Shown piece after piece: positions 7,685 through 14,107 of a DNA stretch of 21,733 nucleotides. Under the pieces are notes generated by a model that worked only from the letters and a program-made list of their open reading frames with translations, did not search any database and was not told the DNA's origin. The stretch's first letter is position 1; each line of letters begins with the position of its first letter. The translations under genes were made by a program, and so were the position numbers. Source of the stretch: a virus; the IMG/VR virus record IMGVR_UViG_3300036715_001789, positions 1 to 21,733 of that record; one strand, 5' to 3'.

Positions 7685-8965
7685 CTACCTATTCATGTGC
7701 GCCACATGTGCATCGTGGGCTTGTATCTTCTTGACCACTGGCCAGCGGAAGTTCAGGAAGTAGCCGCCAGCATCATTTGCATGGTCGTGGCCACTCTTCT
7801 TGTCCGGCTCGCCGTTGTCGTCGTAGGTCTGTTGCTCAAGGCAATCGGTGAATGTCGGGCATGCATCCGTATTGACGCGCAATCGCCTGACACCAGCGCC
7901 ATTCAGGATCAATGCATTCACTGAATTGACACGATCTTTGACACGAGGATTGACAGTGCCTGTTTTGATTGTCAATCCAGCGTTTTGCAAAATAGTTAAA
8001 TCTGAGACGCTGGCACCCTTGCTGCTAGTGTTCGCGCCGCTGGCATCTGGGTACACCGTAACGGCGTGGCCCTTTGATTTGTAGCGTTCAACAATCATTG
8101 CCGCCATCGTTGGCGTATCCCGAACCTTTACCAATTCATTGACAGCGTGCGGCGTATCCTCGCGGATCACAAAACCGATTGCCGCCATATTGTTGACGTT
8201 GAAATCTAGTCCAAAGTGCAAAGGCTCGTTCGGCAAAATGATTGTTGACGAATGATTTAATTCCCGAGAGAAATCAGGATAAACTGCCCCGCTCGTCAAG
8301 TTAACAAACTGCCCGTTCAGATACGCCTCGATCAACTGGGGCGGATAATCGTCGCGCAGTGAATCGATGTAATCGTCTGGCAGAAATGGATTTGACGCCG
8401 TTGCAGCCTGCACCATGCCATACGCTGGCTTTGGGTCCTTCTTCCACTTCTTGTACACAAAGCGGAAGCCTTCGGGCGTCGTATAGACAGACACCCGGTT
8501 AAACGGATTCTCTTGCCCCTTCGGGCGTTGCCGGTTACGCGCAATGATTTTGCGCCAGGCTAATTCGGCTTGTTTCTCGTTGAGCGTGTCTAGTTCATCG
8601 ACATGCGCTCTATACGATTCATAACCAACGATGCGCGCCGGATTGTCCAGCGTACGCATCACGAAGTCACCACAGCCGCCTGTTGACGTGTAGATGATGT
8701 TTTCGCTCTTGTTGTACCGATACCTGATGCCAAGCTCGATTAACTTTTCTTCCATCCTGGGCGCAAGAATCAAACGCACCAGATCATAGGTCGGCTCATA
8801 CATCGCGATCATGGCCGCTGAGCTGTCCAGCGCGTCACGAATGGCGCAATTGAGCATCGTCTCAGTCTTGCCAGTACCGAATCCGGCAACGAAGGCAGGG
8901 AACTTGTGCGGCATCTGGAAGAACTCAGCCTGCGGCTCAGTCATTACCATTTTAATTTCGCGCAT
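7685..8965 (-). CDS. terL: Terminase large subunit (packaging ATPase and nuclease), 426 aa
   Basis: The N-terminal ATPase has a Walker A motif AGFGTGKT at residues 27-34 and a Walker B VDEL with D123-E124. The C-terminal RNase H-like nuclease shows FGLDFN (D254), YPDASG (D307) and HDHANDAGGY (D394, D398), which supply the metal-binding acidic residues. The protein pumps DNA into the procapsid through the portal and cuts the concatemer. Its start overlaps the end of the small subunit gene by 14 bases, showing coupling. The 426-aa length is normal for the family. Both active sites look intact. Confidence 0.93.
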   Translation of the reverse strand: MREIKMVMTEPQAEFFQMPHKFPAFVAGFGTGKTETMLNCAIRDALDSSAAMIAMYEPTYDLVRLILAPRMEEKLIELGIRYRYNKSENIIYTSTGGCGDFVMRTLDNPARIVGYESYRAHVDELDTLNEKQAELAWRKIIARNRQRPKGQENPFNRVSVYTTPEGFRFVYKKWKKDPKPAYGMVQAATASNPFLPDDYIDSLRDDYPPQLIEAYLNGQFVNLTSGAVYPDFSRELNHSSTIILPNEPLHFGLDFNVNNMAAIGFVIREDTPHAVNELVKVRDTPTMAAMIVERYKSKGHAVTVYPDASGANTSSKGASVSDLTILQNAGLTIKTGTVNPRVKDRVNSVNALILNGAGVRRLRVNTDACPTFTDCLEQQTYDDNGEPDKKSGHDHANDAGGYFLNFRWPVVKKIQAHDAHVAHMNR

Positions 8966-9491
8966 GGACTACCTCGACAAGGATTTTACCAACTGGCCTT
9001 GCGTCTTCTTTCGCTGCTGGGATTCCATCACCTCCAGCTTTCATCAGCTCTATGCGCGTTTTTTCCAAGGATTCAATACGAGCCAGCAATCGATCAATGA
9101 TTCCGCTATAGTCCCTGCGCTTGTACGACTTATCAACAAGCACATCAGAATCATCGAGCGGAACACTAGCGGCTGTCGCTGTCTTCTCGACCTTTGATTC
9201 AAGCAGCAAGTCATTGCCGTCCTTATTTTCTGCAGCCAGCGCTCTTACCAATCGAATTCTGCACAGTTTCAATTCATCATCAATTCGCCCAATTTGCACC
9301 TGATCCCAAATGGCTTTTTCCTCATCGTTTATGACGGATGAATAAATGCCGTGCGTATTTCTATTTTGGTTTCCTTTTGGAGCCCCGGTACTTTTACCAC
9401 CATGCAACTTACAGCGACTAGAACCTTTTAATACATGCTTCTTACATGGTTCCCCGCTGCGGTTCTTTGCGCCGCAGAGAGCCATAATCAT
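8952..9491 (-). CDS. terS: Terminase small subunit (DNA recognition), 179 aa
   Basis: The N-terminus carries CGAKNRSGEPC and SRCKLHGGKSTGAPKG: Cys6, Cys16, Cys27 and His30 followed by the HGG-S-TG-P motif seen in many small terminases and related HGG-motif proteins, probably a metal-stabilised DNA-binding region. The middle is helical and the C-terminal half has a coiled-coil-like stretch (IIDRLLARIESLEKTRIELM). The small subunit recognises the packaging site and hands DNA to TerL. The start is either the ATG at 9491 or the one at 9485; only a weak AAAGA precedes them. It lies directly upstream of terL and overlaps it. Confidence 0.8.
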   Translation of the reverse strand: MIMALCGAKNRSGEPCKKHVLKGSSRCKLHGGKSTGAPKGNQNRNTHGIYSSVINDEEKAIWDQVQIGRIDDELKLCRIRLVRALAAENKDGNDLLLESKVEKTATAASVPLDDSDVLVDKSYKRRDYSGIIDRLLARIESLEKTRIELMKAGGDGIPAAKEDARPVGKILVEVVHARN

Positions 9492-9537
9492 TATCTTTCA
9501 TGGGGTTGTATTAGATTTCTACCGCACAAATAACAAA

Positions 9538-9555
9538 GGCCACCCGAAGGTAGCC
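9538..9555 (-). terminator. Hairpin upstream of terS, weak terminator
   Basis: On the minus strand GGCTACC pairs with GGTGGCC (7 bp, one G-U) around a TTCG loop. It is followed by TTTGTTATTTG, a broken T tract. The loop and stem resemble the hairpin before the sheath gene. Confidence 0.5.
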
Positions 9556-9578
9556 TTGCTATTTGCTTTTGGCTTCAG

Positions 9579-9674
9579 TTAAGAGCCAGAAGATCGCGCA
9601 GAAGAAACACTTGATGCCTTGCGTGAGCGCTCACGCGATCCTGCTGGAAATGAATTCCGGAATTGGCTTCGCAT
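9579..9674 (-). CDS. Possible tiny Ser/Arg-rich protein, 31 aa
   Basis: An ATG at 9674 with AAAGG seven bases upstream lies just past the stop of the 146-aa gene. The product is 31 aa, rich in Ser and Arg (PAGSRERSRKASSVSSARSS). It spans two perfect palindromes, so the composition may only reflect a DNA site. It is listed because of its good ribosome site and its place in the operon; it may be non-coding. Confidence 0.25.
   Translation of the reverse strand: MRSQFRNSFPAGSRERSRKASSVSSARSSGS
9621..9664. repeat. Two perfect palindromes upstream of terS
   Basis: GCGTGAGCGCTCACGC (9621-9636, 16 bp, perfect) and AATTCCGGAATT (9653-9664, 12 bp, perfect) lie 16 bases apart, about 130 bases upstream of the terS start. 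They could be a regulator site or part of a packaging recognition site. The role is inferred from location only. Confidence 0.5.
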
Positions 9675-9685
9675 AAATTACCTTT

Positions 9686-10126
9686 CTAATCAACGAACCC
9701 AGCCCAAACTGGGTCTATTTTTGAACTTACGTTGTATGGTACATCTGCTGGCGGCAAGTCAACGCCTAGCTCTTTTGCAACTTTTTGCCCATCCAGGTAC
9801 TTGTCCCCAAACTGAAGCAAATTCATTGCTTTTAAAAATATCTCCTTTTGCTCCCGCGTTTGAAAGCAGAGGCAAGCAAAATATTCCGTGTCCGTTGCCA
9901 GTTCGAATCTTCGCCCTTCATCTTTTGCGCGCTTACGGAATCCCTCTTGCACGGCTGTTAAATCGGCGTGCGAATCTTTCTCCGGGTCCCCCGTCAGCTC
10001 CGGCAAATCAACATATTGAGGCGGTGGATTTTTTTTAAGCGCTCGCAAATCTGCGGTTTTTTGTTTAACAGCCAATGCCTTTGATTTGGCACTTTCTCGG
10101 ATTTTTTCGATATCAAGCTTTGCCAT
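9686..10126 (-). CDS. Phage protein of unknown function coupled to a PAPS-reductase-like gene, 146 aa
   Basis: The start overlaps the end of the upstream gene by 14 bases. The N-terminal 30 residues are Lys/Ala-rich and helical (AKSKALAVKQKTADLRALKK). The conserved-looking core is residues about 75-125: RRFELATDTEYFACLCFQTR, then EQKEIFLKAMNLLQFGDKYL, then DGQKVAKELGVDLP. I recall similar proteins near terminase genes in other proteobacterial phages but know of no proven function. The coupling suggests that it works with the PAPS-reductase-like protein or is at least made in equal amount. Confidence 0.65.
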   Translation of the reverse strand: MAKLDIEKIRESAKSKALAVKQKTADLRALKKNPPPQYVDLPELTGDPEKDSHADLTAVQEGFRKRAKDEGRRFELATDTEYFACLCFQTREQKEIFLKAMNLLQFGDKYLDGQKVAKELGVDLPPADVPYNVSSKIDPVWAGFVD

Positions 10127-10811
10127 TTGCGGCCTCCCAACGAAATACCTCCAACTCAGCCAAAGGGAACCACTCCAGAACTTTTTGATAGTCTGTCGGG
10201 CGATGCCTCTTCAGAGGCAGCAAAAAGCGTAAGTCAAGGCCGTCAAATGAGCGCCCAAACAATTTATAGTCTTGAGGCAGGCGGATGTTATGTTTTTTAA
10301 ACGCCTCAACCAGATCGGCTTTTTTCCAGTCCCATATAGGATGGTACTTCCCCTGGTTCTTTGAGATCGTGCCGTGCGTTTGTATTGCAATTCGGCGCAT
10401 CGGGCTGTCCGCAGCACGAACGCCATCGGCAGCCAGAATGCCAGGACTCAGCCCGGCCAATTGCGCTACGGCATTGCAACTGTCCTTGTAATTAAAATTT
10501 GGTAAATTTGCCTGTTCAATAACTAAGCACCGTTCTGGCGTCTGAAATACCAGATTATTCATCCACCGGTGCAGACTGGGATGCGGCAATCTGGTTATTT
10601 TTGCCTCGAATTTTCTCTCATAATAGTCAAGCGACTCCTCGACAAACTCAAGTCCTGGTATCAAGTAAAGGTAATACGGGACAACCCGATCAAAATGAGG
10701 GCGAATTGCGAGCCACGCCGCAATTGCGTCCTTCCCGGTTGAGAAAGCAAGCAGCGTTTCGCTTTGCATTTCCCTGACGGAATGTATTGTTTCCAACCCA
10801 CTCAGAGCCAT
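10113..10811 (-). CDS. PAPS-reductase-like ATP pyrophosphatase, phage type, 232 aa
   Basis: The motif FSTGKDAIAAW at residues 23-33 is the PP-loop (SxGKDS type) of the adenine nucleotide alpha-hydrolase superfamily that includes PAPS reductase. Further family-like stretches are DRVVPYYLYLIPGLEFVEES, GVRAADSPMRR (about 139-149), PIWDWKKADL and KLFGRSFDGLDLRFL. The last PP-loop Ser is Ala here. Phage members are common; IbrA, a prophage gene co-activator in enteric bacteria, is one relative, and the biochemical substrate is usually unknown. AGGAG precedes the ATG at 10811, and a promoter-like sequence lies at 10855-10883. It may adenylate or activate a substrate; sulfur chemistry is not assured. 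Confidence 0.75.
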   Translation of the reverse strand: MALSGLETIHSVREMQSETLLAFSTGKDAIAAWLAIRPHFDRVVPYYLYLIPGLEFVEESLDYYERKFEAKITRLPHPSLHRWMNNLVFQTPERCLVIEQANLPNFNYKDSCNAVAQLAGLSPGILAADGVRAADSPMRRIAIQTHGTISKNQGKYHPIWDWKKADLVEAFKKHNIRLPQDYKLFGRSFDGLDLRFLLPLKRHRPTDYQKVLEWFPLAELEVFRWEAANGKA

Positions 10812-10854
10812 AATATCTCCTGTTCGCCTTTTGCTTTATTGCAACGGCAACAAA

Positions 10855-10883
10855 ATCCTACCAGCAAACAGAAAAAACAACAA
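10855..10883 (-). promoter_or_regulatory. Candidate sigma70 promoter for the PAPS-reductase-like operon
   Basis: On the minus strand TTGTTG (10878-10883) and TAGGAT (10855-10860) are spaced by 17 bases, with TGG directly before the -10 (extended -10). Start of transcription would be near 10848. Confidence 0.4.
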
Positions 10884-10902
10884 CATATTTATCGCAGTGT
10901 GC

Positions 10903-10931
10903 CTGAAAAAATCAAATTTATAAGGCATAAT
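10903..10931 (+). promoter_or_regulatory. Candidate promoter for the lone HTH gene
   Basis: CTGAAA (10903-10908) and CATAAT (10926-10931) are 17 bases apart. A direct repeat (AAGGCATAATGCGAC at 10922 and AAGGCAAAATATGAC at 10942, 12 of 15 identical, 20 bases apart) overlaps the -10 and the gene start and could be an autoregulatory site. Confidence 0.4.
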
Positions 10932-10951
10932 GCGACATTTAAAGGCAAAAT

Positions 10952-11194
10952 ATGACCCCAAACGCCCAAAACCACACGCCAACCCCTGAATATCTGCGCC
11001 AACTCATCAAGCGGATAGATAAATCGCAGCGATGGATAGCTGAGGCATCGGGCATATCTGAGCGACGTTTGCGCTATTTAGTTGCTGGTAAGCGAACGAT
11101 TGCCGATGATGAAAAACCAGTCCTCATGGATTACACTGAGCAGTATGTATTAGAGCAGTTAGCAGATGCCGCTGATGTTTTTAATCGAAAATAA
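10952..11194 (+). CDS. Small HTH DNA-binding regulator, 80 aa
   Basis: The only plus-strand gene between the early and late minus-strand operons. AAAGG lies seven bases before the ATG. Residues about 12-60 contain a helix-turn-helix of the XRE/Cro general type (LRQLIKRIDKSQRWIAEASG, then ISERRLRYLVAGKRTI), followed by a short C-terminal helix (YTEQYVLEQLADAADVF). It is divergent from the PAPS-reductase-like operon, so it could repress or activate that promoter and its own. A phage regulator of late or accessory functions is plausible. The target is unknown. Confidence 0.65.
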   Translation: MTPNAQNHTPTPEYLRQLIKRIDKSQRWIAEASGISERRLRYLVAGKRTIADDEKPVLMDYTEQYVLEQLADAADVFNRK

Positions 11195-11259
11195 ATCATT
11201 AATTCTGCCGACTGTCCCGCCGCAGCGGTTCCCGATCATGGTCTTTTATAAGTGGGCAG

Positions 11260-11286
11260 AAAAAGAAAACCCCGCACTCAGCGGGG
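11260..11286 (-). terminator. Strong intrinsic terminator after the small membrane-protein gene
   Basis: On the minus strand CCCCGC and GCGGGG pair perfectly around a five-base loop (11270-11286) and are followed by TTTTCTTTTT. It ends leftward transcription before the lone plus-strand HTH gene. Confidence 0.8.
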
Positions 11287-11357
11287 CAAACAATCGAACA
11301 GGTTATATCCACCCCTTGATTTAGTTCGAGATAAGACCACTTCCTTCGGCTGTTGAA

Positions 11358-11540
11358 TTACTTAACTGCTTCTGATACCTGCTTGCCTGCGTTTTTCAGC
11401 AATGCAGAAGTGTTATCGAATGCGCCTTTTGTCGGATGCTCAGCGCTGACCGGAAGGGTGATAACATCAACAACCACGGCAACCGGAGTGAGCGCAACAG
11501 ATACCGCCGCTTTCGTCAAATTTGTAAGCATGGAGAACAT
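11358..11540 (-). CDS. Small membrane-associated phage protein, 60 aa
   Basis: The start chosen is the ATG at 11540, with GGAG six bases before it. The longer frame would begin inside the terminator hairpin at 11558-11589. The product has one hydrophobic segment (AAVSVALTPVAVVVDVITLP, residues about 10-29) and an amphipathic tail (FDNTSALLKNAGKQVSEAVK). Small proteins of this make-up are common in phages of Gram-negative bacteria, without known function. It is isolated between two terminators, so it must be read from its own promoter or by antiterminated transcription. A role in lysis or the membrane is possible but unproven. Confidence 0.6.
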   Translation of the reverse strand: MFSMLTNLTKAAVSVALTPVAVVVDVITLPVSAEHPTKGAFDNTSALLKNAGKQVSEAVK

Positions 11541-11555
11541 GTGCCGCTCCAAACG

Positions 11556-11589
11556 AAAAAGCCCGCGAACACGAATGCTTGCGGGCTTT
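11556..11589 (-). terminator. Strong terminator upstream of the small membrane-protein gene
   Basis: AAAGCCCGC (11558-11566) and GCGGGCTTT (11581-11589) are perfect 9-base complements around a 14-base loop. On the minus strand the stem is followed by more T. It is the second terminator after the Q-like gene. Confidence 0.8.
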
Positions 11590-11634
11590 AGACGCATTGA
11601 CCACGTCTATATGAATGTATTCTATAACGGAGTT

Positions 11635-11660
11635 AAAAACTCCGCAAGCTAAATTTGCGG
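11635..11660 (-). terminator. Terminator directly after the Q-like gene
   Basis: On the minus strand CCGCAA pairs with TTGCGG (11642-11660), followed by AGTTTTT. It starts one base after the stop codon. A second small inverted repeat (GGAGTT/AACTCC, 11629-11643) overlaps it. Confidence 0.75.
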
Positions 11661-12266
11661 CTATTTTATCAGCCCTGCATTTTTTAACTTATCCTCAAAA
11701 ATATTCCATGCTTTTGCCTCTTGGCCTGAATGATCTCGATCAGTTCCTTTGAGCCACGCTGATATTTTCTCATTCTGCGAATAGACGGTTTTTTCATTAC
11801 ACCCAGCATCTATAGCTAACTCCTTTAAGCTCACTTTTTCGCCAAAATGCTTGCGTATTAATCCACGGCGCACCGAATACAGGCTCAACATACCTGCAAA
11901 GAACTGAGCGCATTCCATTGTAAGGAACCCGAGTGCGTCCTGATACTCTTTGTTTGCCCTGCGTCCAGAGCAGCATGCGCTATTGCAACTACAAACTGTG
12001 GTGTCCTGCGCTACGCGAGCAATCAATAAACTTTCAACGAGCATCCCGCAGCTATGAAGCTCCTGTTTTACCATTCCCGCTTGCGCTGCGCCATCCAATC
12101 CACCCAGACCTTTACCGGATCCGCCGCCTGCTGGTGCCGCCAATGCAGCGACCGCTGATTTTCCGAATTGCTGGCCGGAGAAATTGAGCGCGAATGTCAG
12201 CGCTGCATGCGCACTGGAGAACAGTGCTTCTTCTTGAGCTACTGATTGTGGTAAGTCTCTTTTCAT
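11661..12266 (-). CDS. Putative late regulator with Cys cluster and HTH, 201 aa
   Basis: It is the last gene of the early operon, joined to the upstream gene by an ATGA overlap. A cysteine cluster (VCSCNSACCSG, C92, C94, C98, C99, with C73 nearby) could hold a metal. Residues about 134-172 (RGLIRKHFGEKVSLKELAID, AGCNEKTVYSQNEKISAWLK) form a helix-turn-helix like those of sigma region 4 or of Q proteins. The middle has a Gly/Ala-rich linker at 43-66. Last place in the early operon, followed by terminators and then late genes, is where lambdoid phages encode the antiterminator or activator of late genes. That role is inferred; sequence identity to a named Q family is not clear. Confidence 0.6.
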   Translation of the reverse strand: MKRDLPQSVAQEEALFSSAHAALTFALNFSGQQFGKSAVAALAAPAGGGSGKGLGGLDGAAQAGMVKQELHSCGMLVESLLIARVAQDTTVCSCNSACCSGRRANKEYQDALGFLTMECAQFFAGMLSLYSVRRGLIRKHFGEKVSLKELAIDAGCNEKTVYSQNEKISAWLKGTDRDHSGQEAKAWNIFEDKLKNAGLIK

Positions 12267-12736
12267 GCTGCAACCTCCATTACTTTCTTTGTGTTGATAT
12301 GGTTTCTCAACCGTCGCTGAATTTCTTGATATGCCCGTTCGACATCGATGACACGTACTGCATTCAACTGCGCTTCATGCACTTCTAGCAGATCATTCAA
12401 GGCCGTCATTTCATCGCCAGTCAGAATAAAACGATTAGATTTCAAATACCGCTTGCCAACAGCATGCAGCGCATCGCGACCCGCGATAAGCATGCCGTGA
12501 TACTCCATATCGAAATGAATTTCACACAGCACAATCGCCATGTTTGCAGCGCCTACCAACATATCCCAGTCTGATCTTTCGCCGATTCCCTGAGTAATCT
12601 TGAACATCGCCGCATGATTTTTAACGTTCAGATCAGTCAGATGCTCCCCTTGCAATCTTTCCATGCCACCAAAAACAAAATTCAGCGGGTTTTGGACGAC
12701 CGGCTTTGGTACGTATTTTTTATTTCGCTTTTTCAT
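12263..12736 (-). CDS. Conserved phage protein of unknown function, 157 aa
   Basis: Joined on both sides by ATGA overlaps. The basic N-terminus (MKKRNKKYVPKPV) is followed by an all-helical-looking body: LNVKNHAAMFKITQGIGERS, DWDMLVGAANMAIVLCEIHF, GMLIAGRDALHAVGKRY, and a C-terminal MTALNDLLEVHEAQLNAVRV. I recall similar proteins in Burkholderiales phages, with no known function. It lies just upstream of the Q-like gene. Confidence 0.7.
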   Translation of the reverse strand: MKKRNKKYVPKPVVQNPLNFVFGGMERLQGEHLTDLNVKNHAAMFKITQGIGERSDWDMLVGAANMAIVLCEIHFDMEYHGMLIAGRDALHAVGKRYLKSNRFILTGDEMTALNDLLEVHEAQLNAVRVIDVERAYQEIQRRLRNHINTKKVMEVAA

Positions 12737-12915
12737 TCCCGCTCCTCGTAAGATTTACACCGGCTTCCATGCTTTGTTTTGATCTTGCAGACCTTAATTC
12801 GCTTCTCACCCACTTCAACCCAATCCTCGTGCCGGCAACCTTTGCAGGTCTTCTCCTCTTCCCTGATCATCTGATCCAACGGATATCGGTATCGCCTGGA
12901 TTCATAGACTGTCAT
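12733..12915 (-). CDS. Small Cys-rich protein, 60 aa, probable zinc binder
   Basis: The ATG at 12915 is preceded by GGAGGG and overlaps the upstream gene by 14 bases. The stop overlaps the next start (ATGA). Four cysteines (CKGC at 24-27, then C43 and C53) suggest a small zinc-binding fold. The product is strongly charged (MIREEEKTCKGCRHEDW). No family recognised. Confidence 0.65.
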   Translation of the reverse strand: MTVYESRRYRYPLDQMIREEEKTCKGCRHEDWVEVGEKRIKVCKIKTKHGSRCKSYEERE

Positions 12916-13234
12916 TACTGAACCCTCCGTCTGAATTGCGAAACACTGGGATACTTACCGGCTGAATAACCCCGGGGAATGCTTTGTAATACGCTTCGAT
13001 GTCATCCAATATATGCCTTGCATCTGACGCGATGTCATAAATTCCGATCAGCGATGACTCAAACAAATCAACTCGGTTTTTGTAGTTTGGCGAATCTGCA
13101 GATGTCGATGAAATCTTCCCGCCGATCATAAAAATAGCAATTTCATTATCGCTATTGCTGTATGCCTTTATTGCCCGTTTGAATGCTTTTTGCACGGATT
13201 CTACGGGGGCATTGAGTTGTCCTTTTTTTGCCAT
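12902..13234 (-). CDS. Phage early protein of unknown function, 110 aa
   Basis: The ATG at 13234 overlaps the stop of an 11-codon ORF (TGATG), with AAAGGA upstream. The product begins MAKKGQLNAPVESVQKAFKR and has a predicted alpha/beta make-up (EIAIFMIGGKI, then FESSLIGIYDIASDARHILD). The C-terminus is GGFSNDSL. No family recognised. It belongs to the early operon and is coupled to its neighbours. Confidence 0.6.
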   Translation of the reverse strand: MAKKGQLNAPVESVQKAFKRAIKAYSNSDNEIAIFMIGGKISSTSADSPNYKNRVDLFESSLIGIYDIASDARHILDDIEAYYKAFPGVIQPVSIPVFRNSDGGFSNDSL

Positions 13235-13269
13235 CAGACTGCATCCTTTCCCATTGCCGATGTATTCAT
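13234..13269 (-). CDS. Possible 11-aa linking ORF
   Basis: GGAGG lies five bases before the ATG at 13269. The ATG overlaps the stop of the 65-aa gene (ATGA), and its own TGA overlaps the ATG of the 110-aa gene (TGATG). The product would be MNTSAMGKDAV. It may act only to carry ribosomes from one gene to the next. Confidence 0.35.
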   Translation of the reverse strand: MNTSAMGKDAV

Positions 13270-13463
13270 CGGTTCCTCCAAATATCTCGTCGTTTCTGAA
13301 TAACCTCTTCTGCTTCCTGCTTGAATCGTTTGCAGTCCTTATCCGCTTTCATCGCTACAAACCTGGCACGTAGCTTCGGGAATCCAATGCAAAGACCGAG
13401 GATGACTGCGCGATGGCCCGGGTGCGTCTCGATGTCGAAGTAGTGGCAGTGAGCGCATTTCAA
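13266..13463 (-). CDS. Small CxxC zinc-ribbon-like protein, 65 aa, TTG start
   Basis: No ATG is available in frame near the start. A TTG at 13463 overlaps the stop of the upstream gene (TTGA), with GGAG six bases upstream. The N-terminus KCAHCHYFDIETHPGH has a CxxC pair; C25 and C44 could complete a metal site. The C-terminal half is a basic helix (KRFKQEAEEVIQKRRDIWRN). It follows the DUF6475-like gene. Confidence 0.55.
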   Translation of the reverse strand: MKCAHCHYFDIETHPGHRAVILGLCIGFPKLRARFVAMKADKDCKRFKQEAEEVIQKRRDIWRNR

Positions 13464-14107
13464 GCGAGTCTCCGCAGTGATGGTGTCGATATCGCTTTTC
13501 CGACATCGCTCAATGACTGCATGCTAAGCAGTGGCTTATCGGTACCGAGCAGCATCACATCCTGTGCTTTTTTCGTATCGCCGATCAGCACTGGCTCCTG
13601 CCCTTTATGACCGTTGACTGCGTTCTGCGAGTTTGCTAAGCCGATCAGCACCGGCGGAAATTCAGGGTTTTCTCCGCGCATGCGATAGCCGCGATAACGC
13701 GTCTCGAACTCTTTGGCAACGAACGGCCATTCGTCATTACCCTTACTGCCGATCTGAATCCAGCCGCCCATTTCTGAAATCACACGATGAATCAGCGCAT
13801 CGTCAAACACGACATCACGATATGTGCCGACCTTGCGAACAGCGGAATCAACTTTTGCCCATGCGATAGATGCCTGGTCTTGCGTCCGCCCCTGTAGCAT
13901 GCGCACTACATCGGCAGGGAAAGGCATAAATTGCCCCACGTCTGGGTTGATGCAATGACGATTCAGCGCCTCACTGACAGCAACAAAATCGTATGGCTTC
14001 ATTGCTTCCCACCATACCGCCCCAGAAAATTCCGAGAAGTCTTTCCGATAGAACGCCGAGATGTCGGCAATCAGTTTGAAAAATGACTTGCGATCTGCGT
14101 TTATCAT
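13460..14107 (-). CDS. DUF6475-like replication-region protein, 215 aa
   Basis: Starts with an ATGA overlap to the DUF1376 gene. The sequence (DISAFYRKDFSEFSGAVWWE, VSEALNRHCINPDVGQFMPF, PADVVRMLQGRTQDQASIAW, AKVDSAVRKVGTYRDVVFDD, RVISEMGGWIQIG, EWPFVAKEFETRYRGYR) matches what I know as DUF6475, common in phages of Burkholderiales directly after a DUF1376 initiator. That slot corresponds to lambda P, and a helicase-loading or initiator-partner job is a reasonable guess. The function is not established. Confidence 0.75.
   Translation of the reverse strand: MINADRKSFFKLIADISAFYRKDFSEFSGAVWWEAMKPYDFVAVSEALNRHCINPDVGQFMPFPADVVRMLQGRTQDQASIAWAKVDSAVRKVGTYRDVVFDDALIHRVISEMGGWIQIGSKGNDEWPFVAKEFETRYRGYRMRGENPEFPPVLIGLANSQNAVNGHKGQEPVLIGDTKKAQDVMLLGTDKPLLSMQSLSDVGKAISTPSLRRLA

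Noticed and set aside
9619-10038. Plus-strand open frame of 139 codons opposite the 146-aa gene
   Set aside because: The first 30 residues look protein-like, but the rest is antisense to a well supported gene and there is no ribosome site.
11200-11330. Minus-strand GTG frame of 37 codons
   Set aside because: It reads straight through the strong terminator at 11260-11286 and has a ribosome site too close to the start.
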